Notes: generated by a model not told the origin, from the sequence alone. A stretch of DNA of 64,000 nucleotides from Metapseudomonas otitidis (GCF_900111835.1 NZ_FOJP01000019.1:62001-126000), one strand, 5' to 3'; shown: positions 17,563 through 27,712, numbered from the stretch's first letter. Program-made: numbers and translations.

Positions 17563-18318
17563 ATGCTCCGCAGGTTGCTCGGCATGCTGTCGCTACTGCT
17601 GGTTTCTCCCGCCTGGGCGGCGGACGGCCACCCGCCGGTGGCGGAGATCGTCATCGCCTCCGAGGTCTGGGCCGGCCACACCAACGCCGACGGCAGCGGC
17701 CTGGGCTGGGACATCCTGCGCAAGGTCTACGAGCCCGTGGGCGTTCGCCTGAAGATCCGCAGCGTCCCCTACACCCGCTCCGTGGGGCTGGTGCAGCGCC
17801 AGGAGGCCGATGCCTGGATGGGCGCCTACCACGACGAGATCGCCGGTGCCGTCTACCCCCGCTGGCACTACGACGCCGACCAGATCAGCGCCCTCGGCAA
17901 GGCCGGCGCGCCCGCCCCCAGCCTGCAGACCCTCGGTGACTACCGCCTGGTGTGGATCCGCGGCTACGACTACCAGCACCAGTTGCCAAACCTGAAGCAC
18001 TTCGAAGAAATCCAGCGTCGCGGCGGTATCCTCTCCATGCTCGACCTGGACCATGCGGACTACTACATCGATGCCCGCACCGAGGTTGACGATGTGCTCG
18101 CCCAGGCTGCCCATCCGGAGCGTTACCAGGTCACCTTCCTGACCCCGCTCCCGCTCTACGTCGGTTTCGCTGCCAACGAGCGCGGTCGCGAGTTCGCCGC
18201 CCTGTTCGACGAGCGCATGACGCGCCTGGTGCAGAGCGGCGAGTTGCGCCCGCTGTACGCCCGCTGGAAGCAGCCCTATCCCTTCGACCCACCGGAGAAG
18301 CACCATGCGTCGCCTTGA
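17563..18318 (+). CDS. Periplasmic solute-binding family 3-type protein
   Basis: 251-residue exported protein: signal peptide (about 1-20, ending AWAAD) and a fold like the family 3 amino-acid-binding proteins. No ABC permease or ATPase is adjacent, so it may be a stand-alone sensor or orphan binding protein; many such pseudomonad paralogues have no known ligand. The ATG at 17563 has a strong AAAGGAGA ribosome-binding site. It overlaps the following aspartic protease gene by 14 nt. From memory this matches PA4049. Confidence 0.72.
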   Translation: MLRRLLGMLSLLLVSPAWAADGHPPVAEIVIASEVWAGHTNADGSGLGWDILRKVYEPVGVRLKIRSVPYTRSVGLVQRQEADAWMGAYHDEIAGAVYPRWHYDADQISALGKAGAPAPSLQTLGDYRLVWIRGYDYQHQLPNLKHFEEIQRRGGILSMLDLDHADYYIDARTEVDDVLAQAAHPERYQVTFLTPLPLYVGFAANERGREFAALFDERMTRLVQSGELRPLYARWKQPYPFDPPEKHHASP

Positions 18319-18982
18319 GCTGCCCTGTCTCGGCCTGTTGCTGATGGCCTGTACCAGCGCCTGGGCCGAGCCCGTGGTGCAGGTGGTGGGGCTGTTCCCC
18401 AACGCGGCGGTGATCAGCGTCGACGGCCAGCGCAAGCTGGTGCGGGTCGGCCAGACCGGCCCCGGTGGCGTGCAGGTGGTCAGCGCCGACAGCAAGGGCG
18501 CGGTCCTGCGCATCGGCGGCGTCGAGCGGCCCTACGCCCTCAGCCGCGAATACAACAGCGCCGCCCCGCCCCCGGGGAGCACCGACGCCGCCGCATCCGC
18601 CCCACGCAAGGCGCAGATGAGCATCGCCCGGGGCAACAACGGGCACTACATGGTGGCCGGCTCCATCAACGGCCACCCGGTGCAGTTCATGGTGGACACC
18701 GGCGCCACCAGCGTGGCGATGAACGAGAACCAGGCGCGCATGCTCGGCCTCGACTACCGCGTCGAGGGCAAGCCGATGACCGCCAGCACCGCCGGTGGCA
18801 ACGTGCGTGCCTGGCGGGTGCGCTTCGACCGGGTCAAGGTTGGCCCGCTGGAAGTGCTCGGTGTCGAAGGCGCGGTGGTCGAGGGCGATGCCCCGGTGGA
18901 CGTGCTGCTGGGCATGAGCTTCCTCAACCAGGTGCGCTGGCGCGAGGACCAGGGCGTGCTGCGCCTGGAGTCCAAGTTCTAG
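18305..18982 (+). CDS. Retropepsin-like aspartic protease (TIGR02281-like)
   Basis: 225-residue exported protein: signal peptide (about 1-21), an N-terminal beta-rich region, a Pro/Ala linker near 82-98, then a clan AA single-domain protease with the active-site FMVDTGATSVAM near residue 125 and the closing DVLLGMSFLNQV motif. Such proteins dimerise like retropepsins, probably in the periplasm. The overlap with the upstream binding-protein gene suggests they are made together. Substrate unknown. Confidence 0.84.
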   Translation: MRRLELPCLGLLLMACTSAWAEPVVQVVGLFPNAAVISVDGQRKLVRVGQTGPGGVQVVSADSKGAVLRIGGVERPYALSREYNSAAPPPGSTDAAASAPRKAQMSIARGNNGHYMVAGSINGHPVQFMVDTGATSVAMNENQARMLGLDYRVEGKPMTASTAGGNVRAWRVRFDRVKVGPLEVLGVEGAVVEGDAPVDVLLGMSFLNQVRWREDQGVLRLESKF

Positions 18983-19102
18983 GGCGTGCGAGCGGAGCCC
19001 ACCGTCCAAGCCTTTCGATCCTTATCCCCAACTATTCAGTCTGACGGGCCGGCAGACGCTGCTGATACAATGCCGGCCTTTCGCAATCCCAGGAGAACCG
19101 TG

Positions 19103-19717
19103 GTGTCCGTCGTTTTCGTCGCCGCCTCCCAACTGCCCACGCCCTTTGGCCTGTTCACCATGCACGGCTTCCTCGACGAGGAAAGCGGCAAGGAACACGT
19201 CGCCCTGACCATGGGCGACATCGCCGACGGCCAGCCCGTGCTGGGGCGCCTGCACTCCGAGTGCCTGACCGGCGATGCCCTGTTCAGCCTGCGTTGCGAC
19301 TGCGGCTTCCAGCTCGAGGCCGCCCTGCGCGCCATCGCCGAAGCCGGCCGTGGCGTGCTGCTGTACCTGCGCCAGGAAGGCCGTGGCATCGGCCTGTTGA
19401 ACAAGATCCGCGCCTACGAGCTGCAAGACGGCGGTGCCGACACCGTCGAAGCCAACGAGCGCCTGGGCTTCGGCGCCGACCAGCGCGAGTACGCCTTCTG
19501 CCTGCCGATGCTCGAACACCTGGGCATCAGCAGCATCAAGCTGATGACCAACAACCCGCGCAAGGTGAAGGCCCTGGAAGGCTTCGGCATCCGCGTCGCC
19601 GAGCGCGTGCCGCTGCAGACCGGCCTCAACCCGCACAACAAGAAGTACCTGGCCACCAAGGCCGGCAAGCTCGGCCACATGCTGGGCAGCCTGCACCAGG
19701 GCGAAGTCGAGCTATGA
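19103..19717 (+). CDS. ribA: GTP cyclohydrolase II
   Basis: 204-residue enzyme opening the riboflavin pathway by hydrolysing GTP. Zinc-binding cysteines are in [16 protein letters not shown], followed by [10 protein letters not shown] and the C-terminal NNPRKVKAL motif. Two adjacent GTG codons (19100, 19103) are possible; 19103 gives the better spacing from AGGAG. It supplies the activity missing from the RibBX fusion. The stop overlaps the next gene (ATGA). Confidence 0.95.
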   Translation: MSVVFVAASQLPTPFGLFTMHGFLDEESGKEHVALTMGDIADGQPVLGRLHSECLTGDALFSLRCDCGFQLEAALRAIAEAGRGVLLYLRQEGRGIGLLNKIRAYELQDGGADTVEANERLGFGADQREYAFCLPMLEHLGISSIKLMTNNPRKVKALEGFGIRVAERVPLQTGLNPHNKKYLATKAGKLGHMLGSLHQGEVEL

Positions 19718-20133
19718 CCCGCAGCCAGGTCCGCCGCCTGCTGGCCCTCGAATGGTGGGCACACCTGGGCGCCGCCCTGGGCCCGCTGTTCCTGGTCAAC
19801 CTGTTGTTCGGCTCCGGCGACCCGGTGTTCCCGGCCCTGGAAATGCCCCTGTTCATCGCCGCGTTGATCTCCATGTTCATCAGCCTGCCGCTGTTCCGGG
19901 GCTACAAGCGCGCCCTGATCGCCACCGAAAAGGCGCTGGACGGCGACCACGAGCGCGAAGCCTGGATCGAGCTGCGCCGGGTGCGCCGCGTCGCCCTGCT
20001 GGGCGCCGGCCTGCCCGCCTGGGTCGGTGCCGTCGCGGTGTTCGCCGGGCTCAATGCCGTGGCCCTGGTGCTGCTGGCCCTGAGCAGCGCCGTGGTGCTG
20101 TCGCTCTACCGCATTCCCCGCCAACTGGCCTGA
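19714..20133 (+). CDS. Small integral membrane protein, unknown function
   Basis: 139-residue hydrophobic protein with about four membrane segments (roughly 18-36, 43-62, 88-108, 112-132) and a charged cytoplasmic loop between the second and third. It overlaps ribA upstream by 4 nt and btuF downstream by 1 nt (TGATG). Being wedged between ribA and btuF suggests a link to cofactor uptake or assembly, but this is context only. I recognise no family beyond the homologue at the same place in P. aeruginosa. Confidence 0.7.
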   Translation: MTRSQVRRLLALEWWAHLGAALGPLFLVNLLFGSGDPVFPALEMPLFIAALISMFISLPLFRGYKRALIATEKALDGDHEREAWIELRRVRRVALLGAGLPAWVGAVAVFAGLNAVALVLLALSSAVVLSLYRIPRQLA

Positions 20134-20939
20134 TGCACCGCCTGCTCGGCCTCCTGCTGCTGGGCCTGGTGCTGCCGGCGCTGGCCGATGACGGCGCACG
20201 GCGGGTGGTCAGCCTGGCCCCCTCCCTCAGCGAAATCATGCTCGAACTGCATGCCGAGGACCGCCTGGTGGGCGTCCTCGACGGCGGCGAGCGCCCGGCG
20301 GCCCTGGCCGCGCTGCCCAGCGTCGGCCACTACGGCCAGGTGCAGCTTGAGCGCGTGGTGGCTCTGGCCCCCGATCTCATCCTGCTCTGGCCCGACAGCG
20401 TCGGCGCGCCCATGCAGCAGCGCCTGGAGCAGCTCGGCATCCCCTTGCTGGTGATCGAACCGCGTCGGCTGGACGAGCTGGCGGACGTCTTCGAACAGAT
20501 CGGCCCCCGGGTCGGCCACGGCGCCGAAGGCCAGGCCCTGGCCCGGCGCTTCCGCGACGGCCTGGCCGAGCTGCGCCAGCGCTACCGTCGCGAGCCGCCG
20601 CTGCCGGTGTTCTACCAGGTCTGGGACCACCCGCTGTACACCCTGGGCGGTCGGCAGATCGTCAGCGATGCCCTGGCCCTGTGCGGCGCGCGCAACCTGT
20701 TCGCCGACCTCGACCTGCCCGCGCCCCAGGTCGGTATCGAGGCCGTATTGCAGCGCCAGCCCCGCGTCATCCTGGTCAGCGAGCCGGCCCAGGCCGCCGC
20801 CTGGCAGGCCTGGCCGCAACTGCCTGCGGTGGCCGCCGGCCAGGTCTGGGCAGTGCCCGACCGGGGCCTGGAACGGCCCAGCTTCCAGATGTTGGGGGCC
20901 ACCCGCGCGCTGTGCGAACGCCTGGCCCAGGCGCGCTGA
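20133..20939 (+). CDS. btuF: Periplasmic cobalamin-binding protein BtuF-like
   Basis: 268-residue cluster A-II substrate-binding protein: signal peptide to about residue 19, then RRVVSLAPSLSEIMLEL, the opening motif of BtuF/HemT-type proteins, and the two-lobed fold linked by one helix. Downstream and convergent (12-nt gap) is a BtuB-type receptor, supporting vitamin B12 as ligand. No btuCD genes are in the window. Last gene of the run that starts at ribA. Confidence 0.82.
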   Translation: MHRLLGLLLLGLVLPALADDGARRVVSLAPSLSEIMLELHAEDRLVGVLDGGERPAALAALPSVGHYGQVQLERVVALAPDLILLWPDSVGAPMQQRLEQLGIPLLVIEPRRLDELADVFEQIGPRVGHGAEGQALARRFRDGLAELRQRYRREPPLPVFYQVWDHPLYTLGGRQIVSDALALCGARNLFADLDLPAPQVGIEAVLQRQPRVILVSEPAQAAAWQAWPQLPAVAAGQVWAVPDRGLERPSFQMLGATRALCERLAQAR

Positions 20940-20951
20940 TGGCCGCGTTCG

Positions 20952-22919
20952 TCAGAACTGCGGCGACCACTTCAGGCTGACCACCACCCGCCGCCCGGCA
21001 TCCCGGTAGCCGCCGCGCGCCTCGTAGGTCGGGTCGTCGATGTAGACGTTGTTGTTTTCGTAGGGCAGGGCGTCGCCGTAGGGCGAGCTGGAGAAACCGG
21101 ACTGGTCGGCGTAGCGCTTCTCCAGGTAGCGGTTGTCCCCCAGGTTCTCCACCCGCGTTTCCACCTTCAGCCCTTCCAGCAGGTCCCAGCCGGCGCGGAT
21201 GTCGAGGCGGCCGTAGCCGGGGCTGTGCACGGTGTTGTCGGCGTCCTGGTAGCGGCTGGAGACCCCCAGCCAGCTGAAACCGAAGCTGTACTCGCCAAAG
21301 CGGCGGTCCACGTCCAGCGCCAGGTTGCGCCGCGAACGGCCCGGCAGGGTGTGCCCGGTCTCGCGGTCGCGCGGGTCGACGAAACCGGCGGAAAGGCGGG
21401 TGGTCCAGCCAAGCAGTTCGCGGGACAGGCTGATGTCCAGCCCGTTGATCCGCGCGCGGCCGACGTTGCGCCAGGTGCGCACGTAGTCGGGGTCGAAGGT
21501 TTCCACATCGGTGATCAGGTCGCGGATATCGGTGCGGTACACCCCCAGGGACCAGTCGGTGCCCAGGTGGTTGCCGCGCAGCTGGGCTTCCCAGGTGCGC
21601 GAGCGTTCGGGTTGCAGGTCCGGGTTGCCGCTGGGGAAGAATTCCTTCGGTACGTAGAGTTCGAGGAAGGTGGGCGTGCGGAAGCCCTCGGCGTAGCTCA
21701 GCACCAGTTGCGTCTGGGCGGGCAGGTCGATGTCCAGGGCTGCGTTGAGGCTGTCCTCGTTGCCGAACTGGCGGTCCTGATCATGGCGTAGGCCCAGTTC
21801 GGTGCCGAAGGGGGCTGCGCGGTAGCGGTGCTGGATGAACCAGGCCTGGTTGCGGCGCTCGCGCTCCTCCAGCGGCACGTTGGCGCGCAGGCGTTCCTCG
21901 GTCCATTCGGCGCCCAGCAGCAGCTGGTTGGCGGCGTCCAGGTGCAGGGTGTTCTGCCAGAGCAGCGAGTCCCGGTAGCTGGCGTACTCCTCGAAGGTGG
22001 TGAAGTAGTTGTAGACGGTGTCGACACGGCTCTTGTCTTCGCTGTGGCCAGCCTCCAGGCGGCTGCTCCAGAGTGGGCTCGGGTCCACCTGGAGGAAGGC
22101 CGAGGTGCTGCTGAGGGCGAAGCGGTCCCGGGGCTGGTCGGGAAAGGCGCCGCTGTCGCCGTCCAGTTCGCTCTTGCCGCGCTGGTCCAGCAGGTTCAGG
22201 CCGGCGCGCCAGGTCTCGGCGAAGCGGTGCTCCAGGCTCAGGTTCAACCCTCGGTTGCGGTAGGCATCCTTGTCCGTGTTGGCGCCGTCGCGGTCGTCGC
22301 TGCGGTCCTGGCGCAGCTCCACCAGGCTCATGCCCAGGTCATAGCGGGTGTTCGCGTCGCCACCGGCCAGGCCGAGGCTGTTCTCGCTGTCGTCGCCGTC
22401 CCCCAGGCTGAAGTCGAAGCGCGGGTCGAGGCCCGCCTTGCCACGCCGTGTGAAGACCTGGATCACTCCGCCCATGGCATTGCCGCCGTACAGGCTGGAG
22501 CGTGCGCCCCGGGTCACTTCCACCCGCTCCACCTGCTGCATGTTCAGGTACTGCAGGCGCGCCAGACCGTTGCTCAGCTGGCCGATGCGCATGCCGTCGA
22601 GCAGCACCAGCACCTGGCTGGGGTTGGTGCCGCGCAGGTACAGCGCCGTAGGGCTGCCACGGCCGCCGGTCTGCTGCACCGACATGCCCGGCACGCGCGC
22701 CAGCAGGTCGGGCAGGCTCTTGACCTTGAGCCGGGCGATGTCGGCGCGGGTGAAGACGCTGGTGGCCGCCGTGGCCTGGGAGCGGGGCTCCAGACTGCGC
22801 CCCGAGGTGCCTACCAGGTAGGGACTCTTCAGGGCGTCGAGGCTTTCCGGGGCGATCTCCTCCGCCGGTGTGGCGCAGGGGAGCAGGACAATGGCCAGGG
22901 CCAGGGGGGAACGCAGCAT
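20952..22919 (-). CDS. btuB: TonB-dependent receptor, BtuB-like
   Basis: 655-residue outer-membrane receptor. Signal peptide about 1-19, plug domain about 50-160 with ATSVFTRADI, the YLRGTNPSQVLVLLDGMRI signature and ARSSLYGGNAMGGVI, then a 22-strand barrel ending in an aromatic (KWSPQF). These match the BtuB group, and btuF is next door. The ATG at 22919 starts the signal peptide; an upstream in-frame start at 23027 is rejected. No cobalamin riboswitch motifs were found in the leader, only GC-rich dyads. Confidence 0.82.
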   Translation of the reverse strand: MLRSPLALAIVLLPCATPAEEIAPESLDALKSPYLVGTSGRSLEPRSQATAATSVFTRADIARLKVKSLPDLLARVPGMSVQQTGGRGSPTALYLRGTNPSQVLVLLDGMRIGQLSNGLARLQYLNMQQVERVEVTRGARSSLYGGNAMGGVIQVFTRRGKAGLDPRFDFSLGDGDDSENSLGLAGGDANTRYDLGMSLVELRQDRSDDRDGANTDKDAYRNRGLNLSLEHRFAETWRAGLNLLDQRGKSELDGDSGAFPDQPRDRFALSSTSAFLQVDPSPLWSSRLEAGHSEDKSRVDTVYNYFTTFEEYASYRDSLLWQNTLHLDAANQLLLGAEWTEERLRANVPLEERERRNQAWFIQHRYRAAPFGTELGLRHDQDRQFGNEDSLNAALDIDLPAQTQLVLSYAEGFRTPTFLELYVPKEFFPSGNPDLQPERSRTWEAQLRGNHLGTDWSLGVYRTDIRDLITDVETFDPDYVRTWRNVGRARINGLDISLSRELLGWTTRLSAGFVDPRDRETGHTLPGRSRRNLALDVDRRFGEYSFGFSWLGVSSRYQDADNTVHSPGYGRLDIRAGWDLLEGLKVETRVENLGDNRYLEKRYADQSGFSSSPYGDALPYENNNVYIDDPTYEARGGYRDAGRRVVVSLKWSPQF

Positions 22920-23048
22920 GGATGACTCCTCAAAAGATCCGAATGACTTTCGAGGAGGGCCGGGCAAGAGCCGGACTGCACGGCAGGAAGCGCCGCCTGC
23001 GCTTGACGGAGGGGCCCTCCGCCACACACGTACACGTGAAGCACCGGC

Positions 23049-23077
23049 CCGGGCGCGCCGCTAGCGGCGCAGCCCGG
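23049..23077 (-). terminator. Strong GC hairpin after dxs
   Basis: CCGGGC-GCGCCGC-TA-GCGGCGC-A-GCCCGG forms a near-perfect long stem starting 8 nt past the dxs stop on the minus strand. No T run follows, so termination would have to be by another mode; it may instead be an mRNA-stabilising element. A second palindrome (GGAGGGGCCCTCC-like) lies at 23008-23022 in the btuB leader. Confidence 0.4.
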
Positions 23078-23084
23078 TTCCGGG

Positions 23085-25007
23085 TTACAGCCCCGCGGCC
23101 TTCGAAGGGGCCTGTGGGTCCAGCAAGGCCAGGCGCTGGCGCACGGCGGCTTCGATGCCCGCCTCGTCCAGGCCGCACTCGGCCAGCATCTGCGCCGGCT
23201 TGGCGTGTTCCACGTAGTAGTCCGGCAGGCCCAGGTGCAGCACCGGCACCTGCAGGTTCTCGTGGGCGAGGAACTCGCTGACGGCAGCACCGGCGCCGCC
23301 CATCACGCTGTTCTCCTCGATGGTCACCAGCAGCCCGTGGCTGCCGGCCAGTTCCCGCAGCAGCGCTTCGTCCAGGGGTTTGACGAAGCGCATGTCCACC
23401 ACCGTGGCGTCCAGGCGCTCGCCCACCTGCAGGGCTTCGGCCAGTTGCACGCCGAAGGCCAGCAGGGCGACGCCGCTGCCGCGACGACGAACCACCGCCT
23501 GGCCGATCGGCACTGTCGCCAGTTCCGGCTCGATGACCGCGTTGGGGCCGCTGCCACGGGGGTAGCGCACCGCTGCCGGGCCCTGGAAGTGGTAACCGGT
23601 GGTCAGCAGCAGGCGCAGTTCGTTCTCGTCGCTCGGGGTCATCACCAGCATGCCGGGGATGCAGCGCAGGTAGGACAGGTCGAAGCTGCCGGCGTGGGTC
23701 GGGCCGTCTTCGCCCACCAGGCCGGCGCGGTCGATGGCGAACAGCACGTCGAGGTTCTGCACCGCCACGTCGTGCACCAGCTGGTCATAGCCGCGCTGGA
23801 GGAAGGTGGAGTAGATCGCCACCACCGGCTTCACGCCATCGCAGGCCATGCCGGCCGCCAGGGTCACGGCGTGCTGCTCGGCGATGGCGACGTCGAAGTA
23901 GCGCTCCGGGAAGCGCTCGGCGAAGGCCACCAGGTCCGAGCCTTCCTTCATCGCCGGGGTGATGCCCACCAGGCGCGGGTCCTGTGACGCCATGTCGCAC
24001 AGCCACTGGCCGAAGACGTTGGAGTACTTCGGCCCGGACGGCTTCTTCGGCGCTGCCGGAGCGTCCAGCGGCTCCAGCTTGGTGATGGCGTGGTAGCCGA
24101 TGGGGTCGAGCTCGGCCGGGGCGAAGCCCTTGCCCTTCTTGGTCACCACATGGAGGAACTGCGGGCCCTTGAGGTCGCGCATGTTGCGCAGGGTGGCCAC
24201 CAGGGTGGGCAGGTCGTGGCCATCGATGGGGCCGATGTAGTTCCAGCCCAGCTCCTCGAACAGCGTGCCGGGGACCAGCATGCCCTTGGCGTATTCCTCG
24301 GTGCGGCGGGCGATCTCCCAGGCGCCGGGCAGGCGCGAGAGCACCTTCTTGCTGCCCTCGCGCATGCTCGCGTAGGTGCGGCTGGAGAGGATCTTGGCCA
24401 GGTAGTTGGACAGCCCGCCGACGTTGTGGGAGATCGACATGTCGTTGTCGTTGAGGATCACCAGCATGTCGGCCTGCACGTCCGAGGCATGGTTCAGCGC
24501 CTCGAAGGCCATGCCGGCGGTGAGCGCGCCGTCGCCGATCACGGCGATGGACTTGCGCCCCGAGCCCTGCATGCGGGCGGCGATGGCCATGCCCAGCGCG
24601 GCGCTGATGGAGGTGCTGGAGTGGCCGACGCCGAAGGTGTCGTACTCGCTCTCCGAGCGGCGCGGGAAGGCGGCGATGCCGTCCTTCTGGCGCAGCGTGC
24701 CCATGCGCTCGCGGCGACCGGTGAGGATCTTGTGGGGGTAGGCCTGGTGGCCCACGTCCCAGACCAGCCGGTCGTCGGGCGTGTCGTAGACGTAGTGCAG
24801 GGCGATGGTCAGTTCGACCACCCCCAGCCCCGCGCCGAAATGCCCGCCGGTCCGGCCGACGGTGTAGAGCAGGTACTGGCGCAGTTCGTCGGCCAGGGTT
24901 TCCAGCTCGGCCTCGCCCAGCCGACGCAGCGCGTCCGGCGTCTCCGCGCGGTCGAGCAGGGGCGTGAGCGGGCGCTCGCGGGGAATCTCATGGAACGTCG
25001 TGGGCAT
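23085..25007 (-). CDS. dxs: 1-deoxy-D-xylulose-5-phosphate synthase
   Basis: 640-residue thiamine-diphosphate enzyme making DXP from pyruvate and glyceraldehyde-3-phosphate, the first step of the MEP isoprenoid pathway. Motifs: [17 protein letters not shown], the ThDP site [15 protein letters not shown], and the transketolase-type [15 protein letters not shown]. The start at 25007 (MPTTFHEIP) fits the family. In most pseudomonads dxs follows xseB-ispA; here 17 kb lie between them, so dxs must use another promoter. Confidence 0.97.
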   Translation of the reverse strand: MPTTFHEIPRERPLTPLLDRAETPDALRRLGEAELETLADELRQYLLYTVGRTGGHFGAGLGVVELTIALHYVYDTPDDRLVWDVGHQAYPHKILTGRRERMGTLRQKDGIAAFPRRSESEYDTFGVGHSSTSISAALGMAIAARMQGSGRKSIAVIGDGALTAGMAFEALNHASDVQADMLVILNDNDMSISHNVGGLSNYLAKILSSRTYASMREGSKKVLSRLPGAWEIARRTEEYAKGMLVPGTLFEELGWNYIGPIDGHDLPTLVATLRNMRDLKGPQFLHVVTKKGKGFAPAELDPIGYHAITKLEPLDAPAAPKKPSGPKYSNVFGQWLCDMASQDPRLVGITPAMKEGSDLVAFAERFPERYFDVAIAEQHAVTLAAGMACDGVKPVVAIYSTFLQRGYDQLVHDVAVQNLDVLFAIDRAGLVGEDGPTHAGSFDLSYLRCIPGMLVMTPSDENELRLLLTTGYHFQGPAAVRYPRGSGPNAVIEPELATVPIGQAVVRRRGSGVALLAFGVQLAEALQVGERLDATVVDMRFVKPLDEALLRELAGSHGLLVTIEENSVMGGAGAAVSEFLAHENLQVPVLHLGLPDYYVEHAKPAQMLAECGLDEAGIEAAVRQRLALLDPQAPSKAAGL

Positions 25008-25044
25008 CAGGCTAATCGTTATGGGTGCAAAAAGATGCGGCAGT

Positions 25045-26262
25045 TTACCTGATGCCGCTTTGCCTGCCCAAGACATGGCGTCGGATGCCCGGGCGACCCG
25101 GCAGCGTCACCCACCACAGGCCCAGTGCCGCCAGGCTCAGGGCTCCGCCGCAGAGGCACACACCGGCCCAGCCGGCCAGGGCGTAGAGGTGCGTGGCGAT
25201 GAAACCGCCCAGCGCGCTGCCGACGGCGTAGAACAGCATGTAGAGGCCGATCAGCCGGGCATGGGCCGAGCTGCCGCTGCCCAGCACCAGGCTCTGGTTG
25301 AGCACGTGCAGCGCCTGGCCCGCCGCATCCAGCAGGAAGATGCCCAGCAGCAGCGCCCACAGCGACTGCCCGGTGAATGCCAGCGGCACCCAGGCCAGGG
25401 CCAGCACGCCGAGGGCCAAGCCGCTGGCACGCTGGGCCTGGCCGCGATCGGCCCAACGGCCGGCACGCGCCGCAGCCAGGGCGCCTACCGCGCCCATCAG
25501 CCCGAAGGCGCCGATGGCACCGGGCCCAAGCGACAGCGGCGGGGCGCTCAGCGGCATCACCAGGGCGGCCCAGAACAGGTTGAACACCATGAACAGCAGC
25601 AGCGCCAGCAGGCCACGCACCTGCAGCACCCGGTCCTCGCGCAGCAGATGCAGCATCGAGAGCAGCAGCGCCAGGTAGCCCAGGCGAGACGCGTTCCGCT
25701 GCGTCGGCAACCGCCGCCAGAGCACGACCAGCAGCATCGCCATCAGCAGGGCCGACAACAGGTAGACCGCCCGCCAGCCGCCCAGCTCGGCCATCGCCCC
25801 GGACAGGCTGCGGGCCAGCAGCAGGCCCACCACCACGCCTCCTTGCACCACGCCCAGCACCTGACCGCGCTCCGCGTCGCCCGCCAGGCTCGCGGCAAAG
25901 GCCAGCAGGCCCTGGGTCATGGCCGTACCCAGCAGGCCGAGGCCGAACATGCCCAGCAGGATGAGCGCCGGTTGCCGTGCCGCTGCCACCAGCAGCAGCG
26001 AACCCACCAGCAGCACCAGCTGCGCCGCCATCAACCGCCGACGCTCCAGCAGATCGCCCAACGGCACCAGCGCCAGCAAGGCCAGGGCGCTGCCCGCCTG
26101 GGTCACGCCGATCACCGCGCCGATGGCGGCACGGCTGATGCCCAGGTCCCGGGCCATGGCATCCAGCAGGGGCTGGGCGTAGTAGACGTTGGCGACGCAG
26201 AGGCCGCAGGCCAGGGCCAGCAGCCAGACAAGGGCGGGTGACAGGGAACCGGTAGCAGGCAT
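25045..26262 (-). CDS. MFS transporter
   Basis: 405-residue major facilitator with 12 predicted helices. The first helix pair contains [11 protein letters not shown], typical of the drug/arabinose-exporter-like subgroup, and the loop after TM2 has the LGDLLERRR version of motif A. Divergent from an HxlR regulator, with two 19-bp palindromes between them, so it is probably a regulated efflux pump. Substrate unknown. First gene of the accessory block past dxs. Confidence 0.85.
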   Translation of the reverse strand: MPATGSLSPALVWLLALACGLCVANVYYAQPLLDAMARDLGISRAAIGAVIGVTQAGSALALLALVPLGDLLERRRLMAAQLVLLVGSLLLVAAARQPALILLGMFGLGLLGTAMTQGLLAFAASLAGDAERGQVLGVVQGGVVVGLLLARSLSGAMAELGGWRAVYLLSALLMAMLLVVLWRRLPTQRNASRLGYLALLLSMLHLLREDRVLQVRGLLALLLFMVFNLFWAALVMPLSAPPLSLGPGAIGAFGLMGAVGALAAARAGRWADRGQAQRASGLALGVLALAWVPLAFTGQSLWALLLGIFLLDAAGQALHVLNQSLVLGSGSSAHARLIGLYMLFYAVGSALGGFIATHLYALAGWAGVCLCGGALSLAALGLWWVTLPGRPGIRRHVLGRQSGIR

Positions 26263-26275
26263 GAGGCAGTCCTTC

Positions 26276-26294
26276 TGGTTTCAAAATGAAACCA
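26276..26294. promoter_or_regulatory. Putative HxlR operator 1
   Basis: TGGTTTCA-AAA-TGAAACCA is a perfect 19-bp dyad 14 bp upstream of the MFS start. It shares architecture with the site at 26313. Confidence 0.65.
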
Positions 26295-26312
26295 TTTGAA
26301 GGCTAATCCTGC

Positions 26313-26331
26313 TGGTTTTAAACTGCAACCA
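26313..26331. promoter_or_regulatory. Putative HxlR operator 2
   Basis: TGGTTTTA-AAC-TGCAACCA is a 19-bp imperfect dyad of the same length and half-site as the one 37 bp upstream. It lies 22 bp before the HxlR gene start, so autoregulation is likely. Confidence 0.6.
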
Positions 26332-26353
26332 GTTTTGGGGCGGGAGAAGACTG

Positions 26354-26803
26354 ATGAAGAACGACGAAGCCGTCGAGCACTGCCCGGTGGCCCGGGCCCT
26401 GGAAGGGGTCGGGGACCGTTGGTCGCTGATGATCGTGCGCGACCTGTTCGACGGCCAGCAGCGTTTTGGTGAACTGCAGAAAAGCCTCGGCGTGGCCAAG
26501 AACATCCTCAGCGACCGCCTGCGCAAGCTGGCGGCCGAAGGCATCCTGTGCCTCGAACCGGCCGCCGACGGCAGCGCCTACCAGGCCTACGCGCTGACGC
26601 CCAAGGGGCGCGACCTGTTCACCCTCATCGTCAGCCTGCGCCAGTGGGGCGAGGCGCATTGCTTCGCGCCGGGGGAGGTGCACTCCGAACTGCTCGACAG
26701 CACGGGCCAGCCCCTGGCACGGCTGGAGGTCCGCGACGCCAATGGCCGCCCGATCAGCGCCACCGATACCCGCGTGCGCAAGGTTGAAACCCCGGCACAG
26801 TGA
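26354..26803 (+). CDS. HxlR-family transcriptional regulator
   Basis: 149-residue regulator with the HxlR/MarR-like winged helix. CPVARALEGVGDRWSLMIVRDL (Cys near residue 10) opens the domain, then RFGELQKSLGVAKNILSDRL is the recognition helix. The single N-terminal Cys is where some HxlR proteins sense electrophiles or redox changes. Divergent from the MFS pump with two matching palindromes between, so it probably represses the pump and itself. Confidence 0.9.
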   Translation: MKNDEAVEHCPVARALEGVGDRWSLMIVRDLFDGQQRFGELQKSLGVAKNILSDRLRKLAAEGILCLEPAADGSAYQAYALTPKGRDLFTLIVSLRQWGEAHCFAPGEVHSELLDSTGQPLARLEVRDANGRPISATDTRVRKVETPAQ

Positions 26804-26889
26804 TCCCTTCCATGCCACCGTTGCCGCTTTACCTGCCCTGGTCATGGTGTGGATGCCCGGCCTCGTGGCGTTGGGCACCCGATGGCGTG

Positions 26890-27426
26890 TCATTTCGGCT
26901 TTAGGTCATGGCCCCAGAGCCGGATGAGGTGGGGGGCCTCGCTGGAGGCCTCGAAGTGGAAGACCTGGCGCACGCCGACGTTGGCGGGAACGGTCAGCTC
27001 GTCCGGGTTGCTGCCGACGGCAAGCGGGCTGGAGTAGCCGTCTGCATCGATGGCGATCAGGCTGCCACCGTCCAGCAGGTTGATGATCCGCAGTGGTTTC
27101 GCGGTGCTGTTGCGGAACCCCAGGGTGACCGCCAGGCTGCTGCCACGCGTTTCCATCTTGAGCAGTTCGACGCTGCCCACCTGGGTCAGCTGCGCGTAGT
27201 CGGCGACCACGGCCGCACCATCGATGCCCTCGGTATTGATCCGGCCTTCGGTAATGCCTTCGGACACGCCACCCAGCAGGTTCTTGCCCGCTGAAATGGC
27301 CGAGGAAACCGCTGCCTTGGTCGATTCCTTGAGGGAGTTGCCGGCTGCCGGCTCTTCCGCCAGGCATGGCAGGGCCGCGGCGAGGGGCAGGATCAGCAGG
27401 GCCGAGCAGAGGATCGGGTGGCGCAC
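26890..27426 (-). CDS. Hypothetical exported protein (178 aa)
   Basis: Starts at a GTG (27426) with an AAGGAG ribosome-binding site. A signal peptide (about 1-22, ending CLAEE) is followed by a helical stretch (about 25-60) and a beta-rich C-terminal domain that looks like an immunoglobulin-type fold. The longer in-frame ORF to 27918 is Arg/Pro-rich in its extra part and runs through REP DNA, so it is rejected. Convergent with the HxlR gene. No family recognised. Confidence 0.7.
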   Translation of the reverse strand: MRHPILCSALLILPLAAALPCLAEEPAAGNSLKESTKAAVSSAISAGKNLLGGVSEGITEGRINTEGIDGAAVVADYAQLTQVGSVELLKMETRGSSLAVTLGFRNSTAKPLRIINLLDGGSLIAIDADGYSSPLAVGSNPDELTVPANVGVRQVFHFEASSEAPHLIRLWGHDLKPK

Positions 27427-27603
27427 AGGGAGTCTCCTTCTAGTCGTGCAATGACCCGCGGACGCTAGGCGCCTGTCTCCCAGGCAACAAGACCGGCGGC
27501 GCCGCTTGGGAAATTTCCGCGAGCCGGAACGGCCACCCCGCGCTACTGCCGGCTCAATCCAGCTGCGGTCAGGGCTGGCAGACGTTTCGCGCCCATTTGG
27601 CTC

Positions 27604-27706
27604 CGTAGCCCGGGCTTCAGCCCGGGGCCGGCTCGATACCTGGATTGCTTCGCGAGCAGGGCTCATTCCTACGGCAGGGCCTGTAGGAGCGAGCTCTGCT
27701 CGCGAA
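27604..27706. repeat. Pseudomonas REP elements, including an inverted REP pair
   Basis: GTAGCCCGGGCTTCAGCCCG at 27604-27626 is one REP type. TTCGCGAGCAGGGCTCATTC (27649-27672) faces its inverse GTAGGAGCGAGCTCTGCTCG (27683-27706), forming a REP doublet with an 11-bp spacer. It sits 7 bp past the carboxylase stop in the 286-bp gap to the 26890 gene. REP sequences often protect or end transcripts. Confidence 0.85.
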
Positions 27707-27712
27707 GGCGGC

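Noticed and set aside
22920-23084. Possible cobalamin riboswitch in the btuB leader
   Set aside because: The landmark sequences (AAGAGGGAA, CCCGCAACTGTAA, GCCACTG, GAGACCTGCC) are absent; only GC-rich palindromes are present.
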